DNA of 44,987 nucleotides from positions 1-44,987 of the forward strand of contig JAUMVT010000012.1 in NCBI GenBank assembly GCA_030529995.1, read 5' to 3'. Every line of letters begins with the position of its first letter. The stretch's first letter is position 1. The notes under the pieces were generated by a model. That model was not told the origin of the DNA. It saw nothing but the letters and a program-made list of their open reading frames with translations, and did not search any database. Source of the stretch: Clostridia bacterium. GTDB lineage: Bacteria > Bacillota > Clostridia > Christensenellales > Aristaeellaceae. Shown here one piece after another: positions 9,429 to 17,023 of this stretch. A program made the translations under genes and the position numbers.

Positions 9429-10259
9429 ATGAAGCGATTGGTTTGGGTGCTGCTGTGTGTGGCGCTGCTTTGCTTTGCCGTGCCTGCCTTGGGGGAGGAT
9501 ATCTGCACCGTGTCCGACCCGGCGATCGGCGGCGTCCGCACGGACTGCGAGTACCTGAGTATTTTCTGTCCGGCGGAGAGCGGGGATCAGGTAACTCTGA
9601 GCATTTATGACCAGAACGGTGCCTGCACCTATCAGCGGGACTACGGCACCATGGGAAGCTCCTTCTATACGGACGATATTTATCTGCCCCTGTACGGAGC
9701 GGAGGCGGTGTATTCCGTCACCATGACGGTGGGCGACAACACCTACAGCTTCACCGTCACCCGGGTTTCCGGCTATCTGACGGACAACGCAGCCTCGACC
9801 GGCGGCTATCCCCTGTCCCTGCTTTCCGGAGCCAACACCTGGCGCATGGCCACCATTGTGGACGTTGCCTCTCTGGAGGGCAGCAGCATGACCGTGCCCC
9901 TGTACGCAAGCAACGCTTACGAAATCGGCTCGGCCACCATCTCCGTCAGCGGCGGCAAGCTGACCGTCTCCGCCTGGCTTTCCGACGGCATCAGCGGCAC
10001 CATTGACAGTGCCACGGTGTATGTGGCCACCACCGCCCTGCAGGCCCAGGAACTGGGGCGCAAGGGCTTTACGGGCATGACTGGATCTCTGGATCGGGGG
10101 ATTGACCTGTCCGGTGCCTCCTATGCGGCAGTGTATGTGCGGATGAGCGTGTCCTTTGACCCCAGCAACGTGCCGGAGGTCACCCCTTCCACCCTGTCGG
10201 GGCAGGATGCCCTGTGGCAGCAGATGCTGAACGAAACCGCCAACGAAGCGGTGGGCTAA
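9429..10259 (+). CDS. secreted protein of unknown function
   Basis: This 276-residue protein has a signal peptide (about residues 1-22, hydrophobic core ending in ALG-ED) and no lipobox cysteine. The rest is rich in Ser, Thr, Gly, Tyr and alternating hydrophobic residues (for example VTLSIYDQNGACTYQ, YSVTMTVGDNTYSFTVT, ATISVSGGKLTVSAWL). This suggests two or three Ig-like or jelly-roll beta-sandwich units. Two cysteines near the N-terminus (C-x17-C) and one in NGACTY are present. I recognise no family. The ATG at 9429 is preferred over one nine codons upstream because of the strong GGAGGTGAT site. It has its own promoter and terminator, so it is a single-gene unit. Confidence 0.75.
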   Translation: MKRLVWVLLCVALLCFAVPALGEDICTVSDPAIGGVRTDCEYLSIFCPAESGDQVTLSIYDQNGACTYQRDYGTMGSSFYTDDIYLPLYGAEAVYSVTMTVGDNTYSFTVTRVSGYLTDNAASTGGYPLSLLSGANTWRMATIVDVASLEGSSMTVPLYASNAYEIGSATISVSGGKLTVSAWLSDGISGTIDSATVYVATTALQAQELGRKGFTGMTGSLDRGIDLSGASYAAVYVRMSVSFDPSNVPEVTPSTLSGQDALWQQMLNETANEAVG

Positions 10260-10334
10260 GGGGGGGACTTCGTCCTGTTTATTCTTCACGCTTCGCCCCG
10301 TCCGGGGTATGGACAAAGTAGATGACACGCTATG

Positions 10335-10362
10335 GCGTCAGGATTTTTCCTGACGCTTTTCT
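10335..10362 (+). terminator. terminator of the secreted-protein gene
   Basis: Perfect 8-bp stem GCGTCAGG / CCTGACGC with an ATTTTT loop, followed by TTTTC. Confidence 0.8.
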
Positions 10363-10381
10363 GATATGCAAAACGGCATAA

Positions 10382-10412
10382 GAAAAACCGCCAGCGCACT
10401 GCTGACGGTTTA
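10382..10412 (-). terminator. terminator of the tRNA operon
   Basis: On the minus strand: AACCGTCAGC, a short loop, then GCTGGCGGTT followed by TTTC. It begins 6 nt past the end of tRNA-Glu. Confidence 0.8.
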
Positions 10413-10417
10413 TGACG

Positions 10418-10490
10418 CACCTCCGATGGGATTCGAACCCATGTTTTCGCCTTGAGAGGGCGGCGTCCTAGGCCTCTAGACAACGGAGGC
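10418..10490 (-). tRNA. tRNA-Glu (anticodon CTC)
   Basis: A 73-nt cloverleaf. The acceptor GCCTCCG pairs with CGGAGGT (one G-T), the anticodon loop is CTCTCAA (anticodon CTC, reading GAG), and the T-arm is ATGGG-TTCGAAT-CCCAT. The outermost anticodon-stem pair is a C-A mismatch. CCA is not encoded. It lies 7 nt downstream of tRNA-Gln on the same transcript. Confidence 0.93.
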
Positions 10491-10497
10491 AGATAAG

Positions 10498-10568
10498 CTG
10501 GGGAACTAGGATTCGAACCTAGACAATACGAGTCAGAGTCGTAGGTGCTGCCGTTACACAATTCCCCA
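10498..10568 (-). tRNA. tRNA-Gln (anticodon CTG)
   Basis: A 71-nt cloverleaf. The acceptor TGGGGAA pairs with TTCCCCA, the anticodon stem-loop is TACGA-CTCTGAC-TCGTA (anticodon CTG, reading CAG), and the T-arm is CTAGG-TTCGAAT-CCTAG. CCA is not encoded. It is the first gene of a two-tRNA operon. Confidence 0.95.
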
Positions 10569-10605
10569 TTATCCTTGCAATCGTTTTCTCTCGACTGCAA
10601 GGGAC

Positions 10606-10634
10606 ATTATATCGCACATCAGGGGTTTTGTCAA
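10606..10634 (-). promoter_or_regulatory. consensus promoter of the tRNA-Gln/Glu operon
   Basis: Minus strand: perfect TTGACA (10634-10629), 17-nt spacer, perfect TATAAT (10611-10606). It is the best match to the housekeeping sigma consensus in the window, as expected for stable RNA. An AGGGGTT/AACCCCT palindrome surrounds the -35. Confidence 0.9.
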
Positions 10635-10664
10635 CCCCTATTTTTCATTCTTCTGATCCTGTGT

Positions 10665-11690
10665 TTACAGCTTCTCAATGGCGGCAATCAGCTGATCCAC
10701 ATGCTCCGGCCGGGTGGCCCAGGAGGTGCAGATGCGCACGGCGGTGCTGCTTTCATTGACCCGCTCCCAGGTACTGAAGGCAAAGTCCTCCTCCAGCGTT
10801 TCCAGCTGCTCATCGGTGAAGATGGGGAAAAGCTGGTTGGTAGGGGAATCCACCGCTAGGGGAATGTGCTTGTTCATCAGGGCGGTGCGGATGCGCATGG
10901 CTTCCTTCACCGCGTGATCCGCCAGGGTGAAGTACAGGTCGTTTTCCATCAGGGTCTGGAACTGAATGCCCAGCAGCCGACCCTTGGCCAGCAGACCCCC
11001 GTGCTGCTTCATCATGTACCGGAACCGGGGCTGCAGCGCCGGGTTCACCAGCACCACCACTTCCCCGAAGAGGGCGCCGCACTTGGTGCCGCCGATGGTG
11101 AAGGCATCGCAGTTGGCCGCAATGTCCTCTGCCTGCAGGTCGTTCACCGGGGAGGCCAGGGCATAGCCCAGCCGGGCACCGTCCACGAACAGGTACAGCC
11201 CCAGCTGATGGCAGGTCTGGTACAGGTCGTGAAGCTGGGAGCGATTATACAGGGTGCCCACTTCCGTGGAAAGGGAAATGTACACCATGCCGGGGCGCAC
11301 GGTGTGCTCGTCATCCCCCTGCAGCGCCGCCGCCACGCTGATCTGGGCGGAGGTGATCCGTCCGTCCCGACCGGGCAGTGCCAGCACCTTATGACCGGAG
11401 GCCTCAATGGCGCCGGTTTCGTGCACGTTGATGTGCCCCGTATCCGCACACAGCACCCCTTCATAGGAGCGGAGGGCGGCATCAATCACCGTGGCATTGG
11501 CCTGGGTACCGCCGACAAGGAAGTGCACGGCAGCGTTCTCGCAATGGAAACGCTTGCGGATCATCTCCGCCGCCTGAAGGCACATGTCGTCCGTGCCGTA
11601 GCCCGGGGTTTGCTCCAGATTGGTTTCACTCAGCCGCTGCAGAATGGCAGGATGGCATCCTTCTTGGTAATCGCTGCAAAACAGAATCAT
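10665..11690 (-). CDS. low-specificity threonine aldolase-like PLP enzyme
   Basis: This 341-residue fold-type-I PLP enzyme of the threonine aldolase/beta-eliminating lyase group normally cleaves L-threonine or allo-threonine to glycine and acetaldehyde. The N-terminal SDYQEGCHP motif aligns with the family's SDT(T)..P start. The PLP ring Asp is in FVDGARLGYAL (Asp170) and the Schiff-base Lys203 is in TIGGTKCGALFGE. The C-terminal half shows the usual small domain. The start at 11690 follows a GGAAAGGGAAAGAT site. It is downstream of the phosphodiester glycosidase, from which it is separated by repeat copy B. No promoter was found immediately before it, so it may be read through or use a promoter inside the repeat. 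Related aminotransferases are less likely. Confidence 0.85.
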   Translation of the reverse strand: MILFCSDYQEGCHPAILQRLSETNLEQTPGYGTDDMCLQAAEMIRKRFHCENAAVHFLVGGTQANATVIDAALRSYEGVLCADTGHINVHETGAIEASGHKVLALPGRDGRITSAQISVAAALQGDDEHTVRPGMVYISLSTEVGTLYNRSQLHDLYQTCHQLGLYLFVDGARLGYALASPVNDLQAEDIAANCDAFTIGGTKCGALFGEVVVLVNPALQPRFRYMMKQHGGLLAKGRLLGIQFQTLMENDLYFTLADHAVKEAMRIRTALMNKHIPLAVDSPTNQLFPIFTDEQLETLEEDFAFSTWERVNESSTAVRICTSWATRPEHVDQLIAAIEKL

Positions 11691-11710
11691 ATCTTTCCCT
11701 TTCCGCTCAG

Positions 11711-11988
11711 TACGTGCCTACGGCATCGACAAAGTGGCAAAGCCACTTTGTCGAGTTTTGCACTCGCTCACTGGTCGAACGGTTTCACCGTTCTCCCGGC
11801 CGTTCCCTCGTGTAAGGAAGCAATCCTTCGGATTGCTGCGAAAACTACCGCACAGGGGCTTCGCCCCGTTAAACGCCCCGAAGGGGCTCACTGGTTTTCG
11901 ATCTAGAGTTGAAGGGCTTGCGAGCCCTCCAACGCCACCCTAAGATTGCTGATGGTCAATATTTCCCACTTAATACGTGCCTACGGCA
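11711..11988. repeat. 15-bp direct repeats flanking repeat copy B
   Basis: TACGTGCCTACGGCA occurs at 11711-11725 and again at 11974-11988, directly bracketing the multi-hairpin element. The right copy is the last five codons of the phosphodiester glycosidase (Ala-Val-Gly-Thr-Tyr). The left copy, read on the minus strand, still spells the same residues followed by a TGA stop. This is what a target-site duplication at the gene's 3' end would leave. Confidence 0.75.
11726..11957 (-). repeat. multi-hairpin intergenic repeat, copy B
   Basis: A 232-bp inverted copy of the element at 1671-1907. Identical blocks include CTTCCTTACACGAGGGAACG, GAACGGTGAAACCGTTC and CCAGTGAGCGAGTGCAAAA. Several stems differ from copy A on both arms so that pairing is kept: GCAATCC/GGATTGC in place of GCGATTTC/GAAATCGC, GCCCC/GGGGC in place of GCCTC/GAGGC, and TCGACAAAG/CTTTGTCGA in place of TCGCCAAAG/CTTTGGCGA. 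It lies between the phosphodiester glycosidase and the aldolase-like gene. Confidence 0.85.
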
Positions 11989-12893
11989 AGAATATCGGGG
12001 ATGGCTCGGTCATTCACATCCACGCCCCCGTTGTTGGTCAGCTGCACGCTTTCCCCCATGAAGAGCATGGCGGCGGTGTTGCCTCCGTCCAGGTTAATGG
12101 CATCGGTGCAGCCTGCCTCATAGAGGAGCTCGGCGCAGGTGGTCAGGGTTGCACCGTCGGCGTGATTCTTCCGGCCCTCCACCAGCAGCCCCACATAGTG
12201 ACCGGGCTCAATGATGCCGATGCAGCTGCGGGGCTCCTTGTGATTGTACTCGTCCTTGTCCACGTCTGCCGTTTCACCGTCACGGATGAGGATGGGACCG
12301 AAGGCCACCACGGTGGTTGCGCCCTTGGCCACGTATTCCTTGGCGCTGACTTCCCCGGCCTCGTTCACCTCCGCCTTGCCGGAGGGGTAGAAGGCCATGG
12401 TGGCCAGGTTGGGAATGGCGTCAATCACCTTGGAATAGCTCTTGTTGTACAGCACCTTGCCGTCCCGGACAATGTTGCCGGGATACCGGTCATTGGCTAC
12501 CCGGTAGGAGTAAAAGTCCCCGCTCTGGGCGTACACCACCCGGGAAGCGTTGGCCATGTCCTGGGGCAGGCCGTTGGTGCGGCCGGGACGCTCCGTGTTC
12601 CAGGTAACGGTATACAGGCTGGTGCCGGATGCGCACACAATGTCCGCCAGATAGTAGGTGGACAAGGGACTCTTGGTCTGGGTTCGGGTGATTTCAATCC
12701 GCACGGTCTGATCCACATAGTACCAGTATCCGTTGGCGTGATCCTTCACGTAATAGGCGTCCGTGCCCTCCGGCAGGAAACCTTCCTCGTTGGTCTCCGG
12801 GATTTCCGACACGTCGGAAACCTGAATGGGTTCTGCCAGTACAGCCGGGCAGAGCAGCATCAAACTCAGCAGCAGCAAAGCCAGTCGCTTCAT
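11970..12893 (-). CDS. secreted phosphodiester glycosidase (NAGPA/DUF2233 family)
   Basis: This 307-residue protein has a signal peptide (about 1-20, ending VLA-EP, no lipobox cysteine). It has a C-terminal phosphodiester glycosidase domain, the family of the mammalian N-acetylglucosamine-1-phosphodiester 'uncovering enzyme'. Diagnostic segments are PRSCIGIIEPGHYVGLLVEG, the GATLTTCAELL helix and AINLDGGNTAAMLF near the C-terminus. Bacterial members are surface or periplasmic and probably hydrolyse sugar-phosphodiester bonds; the substrate is unknown. The ATG at 12893 has GGAGGG ahead of it, and a strong promoter lies about 45 nt upstream. The C-terminus sits exactly at the edge of repeat copy B: the present stop (TAA) appears to come from the inserted element, and the older TGA stop is preserved beyond it. 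Confidence 0.88.
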   Translation of the reverse strand: MKRLALLLLSLMLLCPAVLAEPIQVSDVSEIPETNEEGFLPEGTDAYYVKDHANGYWYYVDQTVRIEITRTQTKSPLSTYYLADIVCASGTSLYTVTWNTERPGRTNGLPQDMANASRVVYAQSGDFYSYRVANDRYPGNIVRDGKVLYNKSYSKVIDAIPNLATMAFYPSGKAEVNEAGEVSAKEYVAKGATTVVAFGPILIRDGETADVDKDEYNHKEPRSCIGIIEPGHYVGLLVEGRKNHADGATLTTCAELLYEAGCTDAINLDGGNTAAMLFMGESVQLTNNGGVDVNDRAIPDILAVGTY

Positions 12894-12929
12894 GGAATCC
12901 CTCCTTCGTGCGCCATGCACACAAGAACC

Positions 12930-12958
12930 ATTATAGGGGTTTTCACAGGGAACGTCAA
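12930..12958 (-). promoter_or_regulatory. promoter of the phosphodiester glycosidase
   Basis: Minus strand: TTGACG (12958-12953), 17-nt spacer, TATAAT (12935-12930). It lies immediately after the terminator of the upstream peptide operon, so the two units are separate. Confidence 0.85.
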
Positions 12959-12960
12959 CC

Positions 12961-12998
12961 AAAAGGAAAATTCCCGACTGCCATCAGACAGTCGGGAA
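12961..12998 (-). terminator. terminator of the peptide-utilisation operon
   Basis: Perfect 10-bp stem TTCCCGACTG / CAGTCGGGAA (12971-12980 and 12989-12998). On the minus strand it is followed by TTTTCCTTTT. It is 29 nt past the stop of the last peptidase gene. Confidence 0.85.
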
Positions 12999-13027
12999 AT
13001 AGGATGCAAGAGCAATCATCCTGCCCC

Positions 13028-15001
13028 TTATAGCCATTCCTTGAACCAATCCACCATTTCCTGATAGTACCGCTTCAATAGCCGAGGCTCCGATGGCTGG
13101 TCGTGGGCAGTGTGGGGGAAGATCATCAGCTTCACCGGCAGGTCGGGATGGGTATCCTTCACGGCGATAAAGAGCTGATGGGCACCCTCCACCGGGCAGC
13201 GCAGGTCATCCTCCCCATGGAGGATCAGAAGGGGCGCATTCACCCGCTCGGCGTAGGCCACAGGGGACTGCTCCAACTCGTGCACCATGAATTCCTCGAA
13301 GGAATGATAGTCCATGCTCCGCCCCTGCATGTCCGAGGAGGCGTAGTCGATCAGGTTGCTGCACACACTGCGCTGGGTAATGTAGGCCTTGAACCGGGTG
13401 CAATGAGTGGCCATGTAGTTGGTCATGTAGCCGCCGTAGCTGCCGCCGGTGACGCCCATGCGGCTGCCGTCAATCCAGTCAAAGCGGCGCACAGCCTCCT
13501 CCACAAACTGGAGGCAATCCGTGTAGGCACAGCCGTCAAAGGCACGGCTCATGTTCAGGTGACGCACCCCGTAGCTGCTGGAACCCCGTGGATTGCAGCA
13601 GATGACGCCAAAGCCTGCCGCCGCAAAGCACTGGAATTCCATGGTCAGCCCGTAGGTATAGAAGGGGTGGGGCCCGCCGTGAACATAGAGAATGGTGGGG
13701 TACTTCTTCCCCGGCTCCATCTCCTGAGGAGGCATGACGAAGCCGTGAACTTTCCCTTCCCCGTCCAGGGTGTCAAAGAAGAAATCCTCCACAGGGGAAA
13801 GGGCGACTTCCTCCATCAGGGTCTGATTGCCCTGCACCGCCTTCAGCAGCTTTTCCCCGGTGTGGATATCCAGCAGCCAGTAGGCTTCTGCCGTGGTGGG
13901 GGTCACATCCGCCACCAGCATTTTCCCCTGATGAATGGGGGAAAGCCCGTGGCAGCAATGCTTGCCGGTGAGCACAGGCTCTGCGTGAGTGCTTCCCTTG
14001 GGCAGGCGGTACAGGTTCCCCTGTCCCATCCAGCCGGAAACAAAGTACACATCCCCCGTCTCCTGATCCAGCTGCACCTTGTCCATGCCCATGCCCGCAA
14101 AGGCGTTGTAGGGGAACTGGACGCACTGGAAGCAGCCTTCGTCCTGCTGAAAGATCTGCTCCTGCTCCGTGCCGTCAGCGGCGAAGCGGAACAGGTACGC
14201 CTCCGGGTAGCCCTTGTTCATGTCCGCATCAGGGTTCAGGGCAGCCATGATGACGCTCTTGCCGTCGGCGGTGAACACCGGGCGGATGGGATTGGGGTAG
14301 GAGACGATCATTAGGTCGTGAGACACCTGCACAGCCTTTTCGATGCTTTCCGCCTGAATGTCCATGACGTACAGGTCAAAGCCGATGCTTTCCTCCGCCC
14401 CCCGGTGCTGATTGCCGCAGAAGGCAATGTGCCGGCTGTCCGGTGCCCAGCAGTGGTGCATGAAGTTGTACGCACCCTGAGTGACCTGCCGGGTTTCTCC
14501 CGTGGCAAGGTCGCAGACGAAGAGCTGCACATGTCCGTCCGGGGTGATGTAGCCAGCCCCGTCAAACTTGTAATTGAAATTTTCAATCACAATGGCCTCA
14601 TCCGGCCGTCCGACGGTGCGCTTGCCATGAGATCCCTGGGAGGAGGCGAAGAGGATCTTCCTGCCGTCCGGGCTCCACATGGGCTCCATGGCGGCGCCGT
14701 TGATGGCGGTAACCTGCTTCACCTCATGGGTGGCCAAGTCTGCCACACACACCTGCCGTCCCTTTCCCGGCAGGGAGGAGCAGAACAGCACCTTGCTGCC
14801 GTCAGGAGAGAAGCGTGCATAGCCCTCGCCGCCGCCCCCGGCCGTAATTTTTTTCTCCGTGCCGTCCTTCAGGCTGCGGATGAGAATCCCCTGGGTCTTG
14901 TTGGAGGCATAGCATACCAGCTGCTTTTCGGCGCACCAGTCGCCGCCATTCAGCCGCTCCATGCTCCATGTGTCGGAAAATCGGGGAAGACGCTTACTCA
15001 T
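13028..15001 (-). CDS. S9-family serine peptidase (prolyl oligopeptidase/acylaminoacyl peptidase type)
   Basis: A 657-residue cytoplasmic peptidase. The N-terminal part is a beta-propeller of WD40/TolB-like repeats (FSPDGSKVLFCSS, WSPDGRKILFASS and WAPDSRHIAFCG). The C-terminal alpha/beta-hydrolase has nucleophile Ser521 in GVTGGSYGGYM, Asp599 in HGEDDLRCP and His633 in FPHTAHDQ. Such enzymes remove dipeptides or acylated residues from short peptides. It is the last gene of the operon, and its start overlaps the preceding S9 gene by 8 nt. There is no signal peptide, so it acts on imported peptides. It is clearly paralogous to its neighbour but strongly diverged outside the catalytic motifs. 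Confidence 0.92.
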   Translation of the reverse strand: MSKRLPRFSDTWSMERLNGGDWCAEKQLVCYASNKTQGILIRSLKDGTEKKITAGGGGEGYARFSPDGSKVLFCSSLPGKGRQVCVADLATHEVKQVTAINGAAMEPMWSPDGRKILFASSQGSHGKRTVGRPDEAIVIENFNYKFDGAGYITPDGHVQLFVCDLATGETRQVTQGAYNFMHHCWAPDSRHIAFCGNQHRGAEESIGFDLYVMDIQAESIEKAVQVSHDLMIVSYPNPIRPVFTADGKSVIMAALNPDADMNKGYPEAYLFRFAADGTEQEQIFQQDEGCFQCVQFPYNAFAGMGMDKVQLDQETGDVYFVSGWMGQGNLYRLPKGSTHAEPVLTGKHCCHGLSPIHQGKMLVADVTPTTAEAYWLLDIHTGEKLLKAVQGNQTLMEEVALSPVEDFFFDTLDGEGKVHGFVMPPQEMEPGKKYPTILYVHGGPHPFYTYGLTMEFQCFAAAGFGVICCNPRGSSSYGVRHLNMSRAFDGCAYTDCLQFVEEAVRRFDWIDGSRMGVTGGSYGGYMTNYMATHCTRFKAYITQRSVCSNLIDYASSDMQGRSMDYHSFEEFMVHELEQSPVAYAERVNAPLLILHGEDDLRCPVEGAHQLFIAVKDTHPDLPVKLMIFPHTAHDQPSEPRLLKRYYQEMVDWFKEWL

Positions 15002-17018
15002 GGTCGGCTTCCTCCTTCTTCAGGTACTTCACGAACCAGTCCACCATTTCCTGCAGGTGGCGCACCTGATGATGCATCTTGCCCGTGCGGGTCAAGCCGT
15101 GGTTTTCCCCGGGGAAGCGCACCAGCCGCACAGGCACCTCCGGCCGTCTTTCCTTCATGGCGATGAACAGCTGCTCCGCCTGCTCGAAGGTGCAGCGGTA
15201 GTCGTTGCTGGCGTGGAGGATCAGGGTAGGCACCTTGATGCTGTCCACCCGGCGGATGTTGCTGTTCCTTGCCCGGTCGGACAGGTACTTCAGCATGGTG
15301 AAGTCCTTGGGCACACTGCCGTCCTCGCTGACAAAGCCCATGTCCCCCGTGCCGTAGGAGGTGGCCAGGTTGATCAGGGCACGCTGGGCCACGGCGCAGG
15401 CGAAGTAATCATTGCTGCCGATCATCTTCACCACCATGTAGCCCCCGTAGCTGCCCCCGGTGATGCCGATGCGCTTGCCGTCCACCAGCCCGGAAGCCAC
15501 GGCGTCGTCGCACATGGCCATCAGGTCGTCCATGGCTTCCTGCTTCCAGCACAATCCACCCTTCAGGAAGTCCCTGCCGTAGCCTACGCTGCCCCGGGGA
15601 TCCCCGTAGATCACCGCAAAGCCTGCGGCGGACAGGGCATGGAACTCATGCCACCAGGTATTGCCGTAGGTCACGGTAGGGCCGCCGTGGACATCCAGCA
15701 CCGCAGGGTACCGCTTTCCCGGCACTTCCTCCACCGGGTGCAGGAGCCAGTAGTGGAGCATGGCTTTGCCGTCCCGGCTGGGGATCCACTTTTCTTCCAG
15801 CCTGCCCTGATGATAGGCCTTCAGCCAGGCGTTTTCATCCGTAAGGGGACGGTCGTCCGCATACAGCTCCGCAGGCTGATGAATCGTTCCCTGCATCACC
15901 GCCAGATCTCCATGGGCATTCATGCCGAAGGACTGGAGATCCGTCTGCCCTTCCTTCTCCAGGCGAATATCCTTGGGATCGGTCAGGCTGACGCTGTACA
16001 GGTTGTTGCGTCCCCTGCAGCTGCCCTGGAACCACAGCCGCTGACCCGCCACGAACAGGGTATTGTCGTTTTCCCCGTTTTCCGCCCGTCCCACCACCAT
16101 TTCTCCGGCACCTTCGCAAAGGGATTCATCCCCGGTGTCCAGCATGGGGGATGCTTCCGTGCCGTCCAGGGGAACCCGGTAGGGCATGGAGGTGAAGCCG
16201 CCCCCCTCGTTCACGTGATAGGCAAGAGCCATGGCGGCGGTGCCCTTCGGGGTGAACAGGGGCGTGCCGCTGCCGAAGAGCATCAGGTCATGGGTTAGCT
16301 GCGTCAGGTCACTGCCGTCCGCCTTGCAGGTGAACAGCTCCTTGTTGTATCCCTTAGCACCATGGTAAGGCATGCCGTAGAAGCACAGCCGCTCCCCATC
16401 CGGGGTGATGGCGGGGTAGAGGCACTCCATGCCCTGCAGGGGCAGGATGCAGGCATTCTCTCCATCCATGGAGCATACGCCGATGCGGCTGATTTCCCCC
16501 TTCCGCATGCCGTACCACTCGTCCATTTTGTCAATCAGGTCGGTGGCTACGTAGGGGGTGTAATCCTTTTCCTCCAGCCATGCGGCCTTCTCTTCCGCGG
16601 TCATTTCCCGGAAGATGGTGCCGTCCTCTGCCTCCCCCGGGTACACGGTGGCCTCGAACACCGCCTTGCCGGCGGCGGTACGGTAGCGCACCACCCCGTG
16701 GCGCAGGCGGGTCACCTGCCTGCCTTCCCCGGTGTCAAGGTGACGAACCCACAGCTGATATTCCCCGCTTGCGTTGCACAAAAGGGTCAGGGTGTCGTCT
16801 GTCAGGAACAGGGGCTGCTGCTCCTGCATCCCGGCAGGGGTCTGGTACACCGGCTTTCCTGTTGCCCTTTCCACCACCCGAACCACCGGGGGAAAGCTGC
16901 CGTCTTCCTCCCTGCCCAGCTTCTCCACAAAGGCGATGAGCTTTCCGTTCGGGGACAGGGCAGGCCAGGAAAGATACCGAATCTGCTTCAGGTCATCCGG
17001 CGTGAAACACTGCTTCAT
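14994..17018 (-). CDS. S9-family serine peptidase (second paralogue)
   Basis: A 674-residue S9 peptidase with an N-terminal propeller (PALSPNGKLIAFVEK; ITPDGERLCFYG) and a C-terminal hydrolase domain. Nucleophile Ser523 is in GITGGSYGGYMV, Asp606 in HASNDYRC and His640 in FPGENHGL. The frame is open seven codons further upstream. I chose the ATG at 17018 because GAGGTG lies 6 nt before it and because it then starts 6 nt after the stop of the preceding gene. No signal peptide is seen. It probably hydrolyses oligopeptides imported by the operon's ABC transporter. The lysine- and glutamate-rich C-terminal tail is unremarkable. Confidence 0.92.
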   Translation of the reverse strand: MKQCFTPDDLKQIRYLSWPALSPNGKLIAFVEKLGREEDGSFPPVVRVVERATGKPVYQTPAGMQEQQPLFLTDDTLTLLCNASGEYQLWVRHLDTGEGRQVTRLRHGVVRYRTAAGKAVFEATVYPGEAEDGTIFREMTAEEKAAWLEEKDYTPYVATDLIDKMDEWYGMRKGEISRIGVCSMDGENACILPLQGMECLYPAITPDGERLCFYGMPYHGAKGYNKELFTCKADGSDLTQLTHDLMLFGSGTPLFTPKGTAAMALAYHVNEGGGFTSMPYRVPLDGTEASPMLDTGDESLCEGAGEMVVGRAENGENDNTLFVAGQRLWFQGSCRGRNNLYSVSLTDPKDIRLEKEGQTDLQSFGMNAHGDLAVMQGTIHQPAELYADDRPLTDENAWLKAYHQGRLEEKWIPSRDGKAMLHYWLLHPVEEVPGKRYPAVLDVHGGPTVTYGNTWWHEFHALSAAGFAVIYGDPRGSVGYGRDFLKGGLCWKQEAMDDLMAMCDDAVASGLVDGKRIGITGGSYGGYMVVKMIGSNDYFACAVAQRALINLATSYGTGDMGFVSEDGSVPKDFTMLKYLSDRARNSNIRRVDSIKVPTLILHASNDYRCTFEQAEQLFIAMKERRPEVPVRLVRFPGENHGLTRTGKMHHQVRHLQEMVDWFVKYLKKEEADHE

Positions 17019-17023
17019 TGCAT

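Noticed and set aside
10620-10650. Plus-strand terminator AGGGGTT/AACCCCT followed by ATTTTT
   Set aside because: No plus-strand gene ends there; the palindrome surrounds the -35 box of the minus-strand tRNA promoter, which explains it better.
14961-16298. 445-codon plus-strand open frame opposite the S9 peptidase
   Set aside because: Same antisense bias; the peptidase on the minus strand has an intact catalytic triad and operon spacing.
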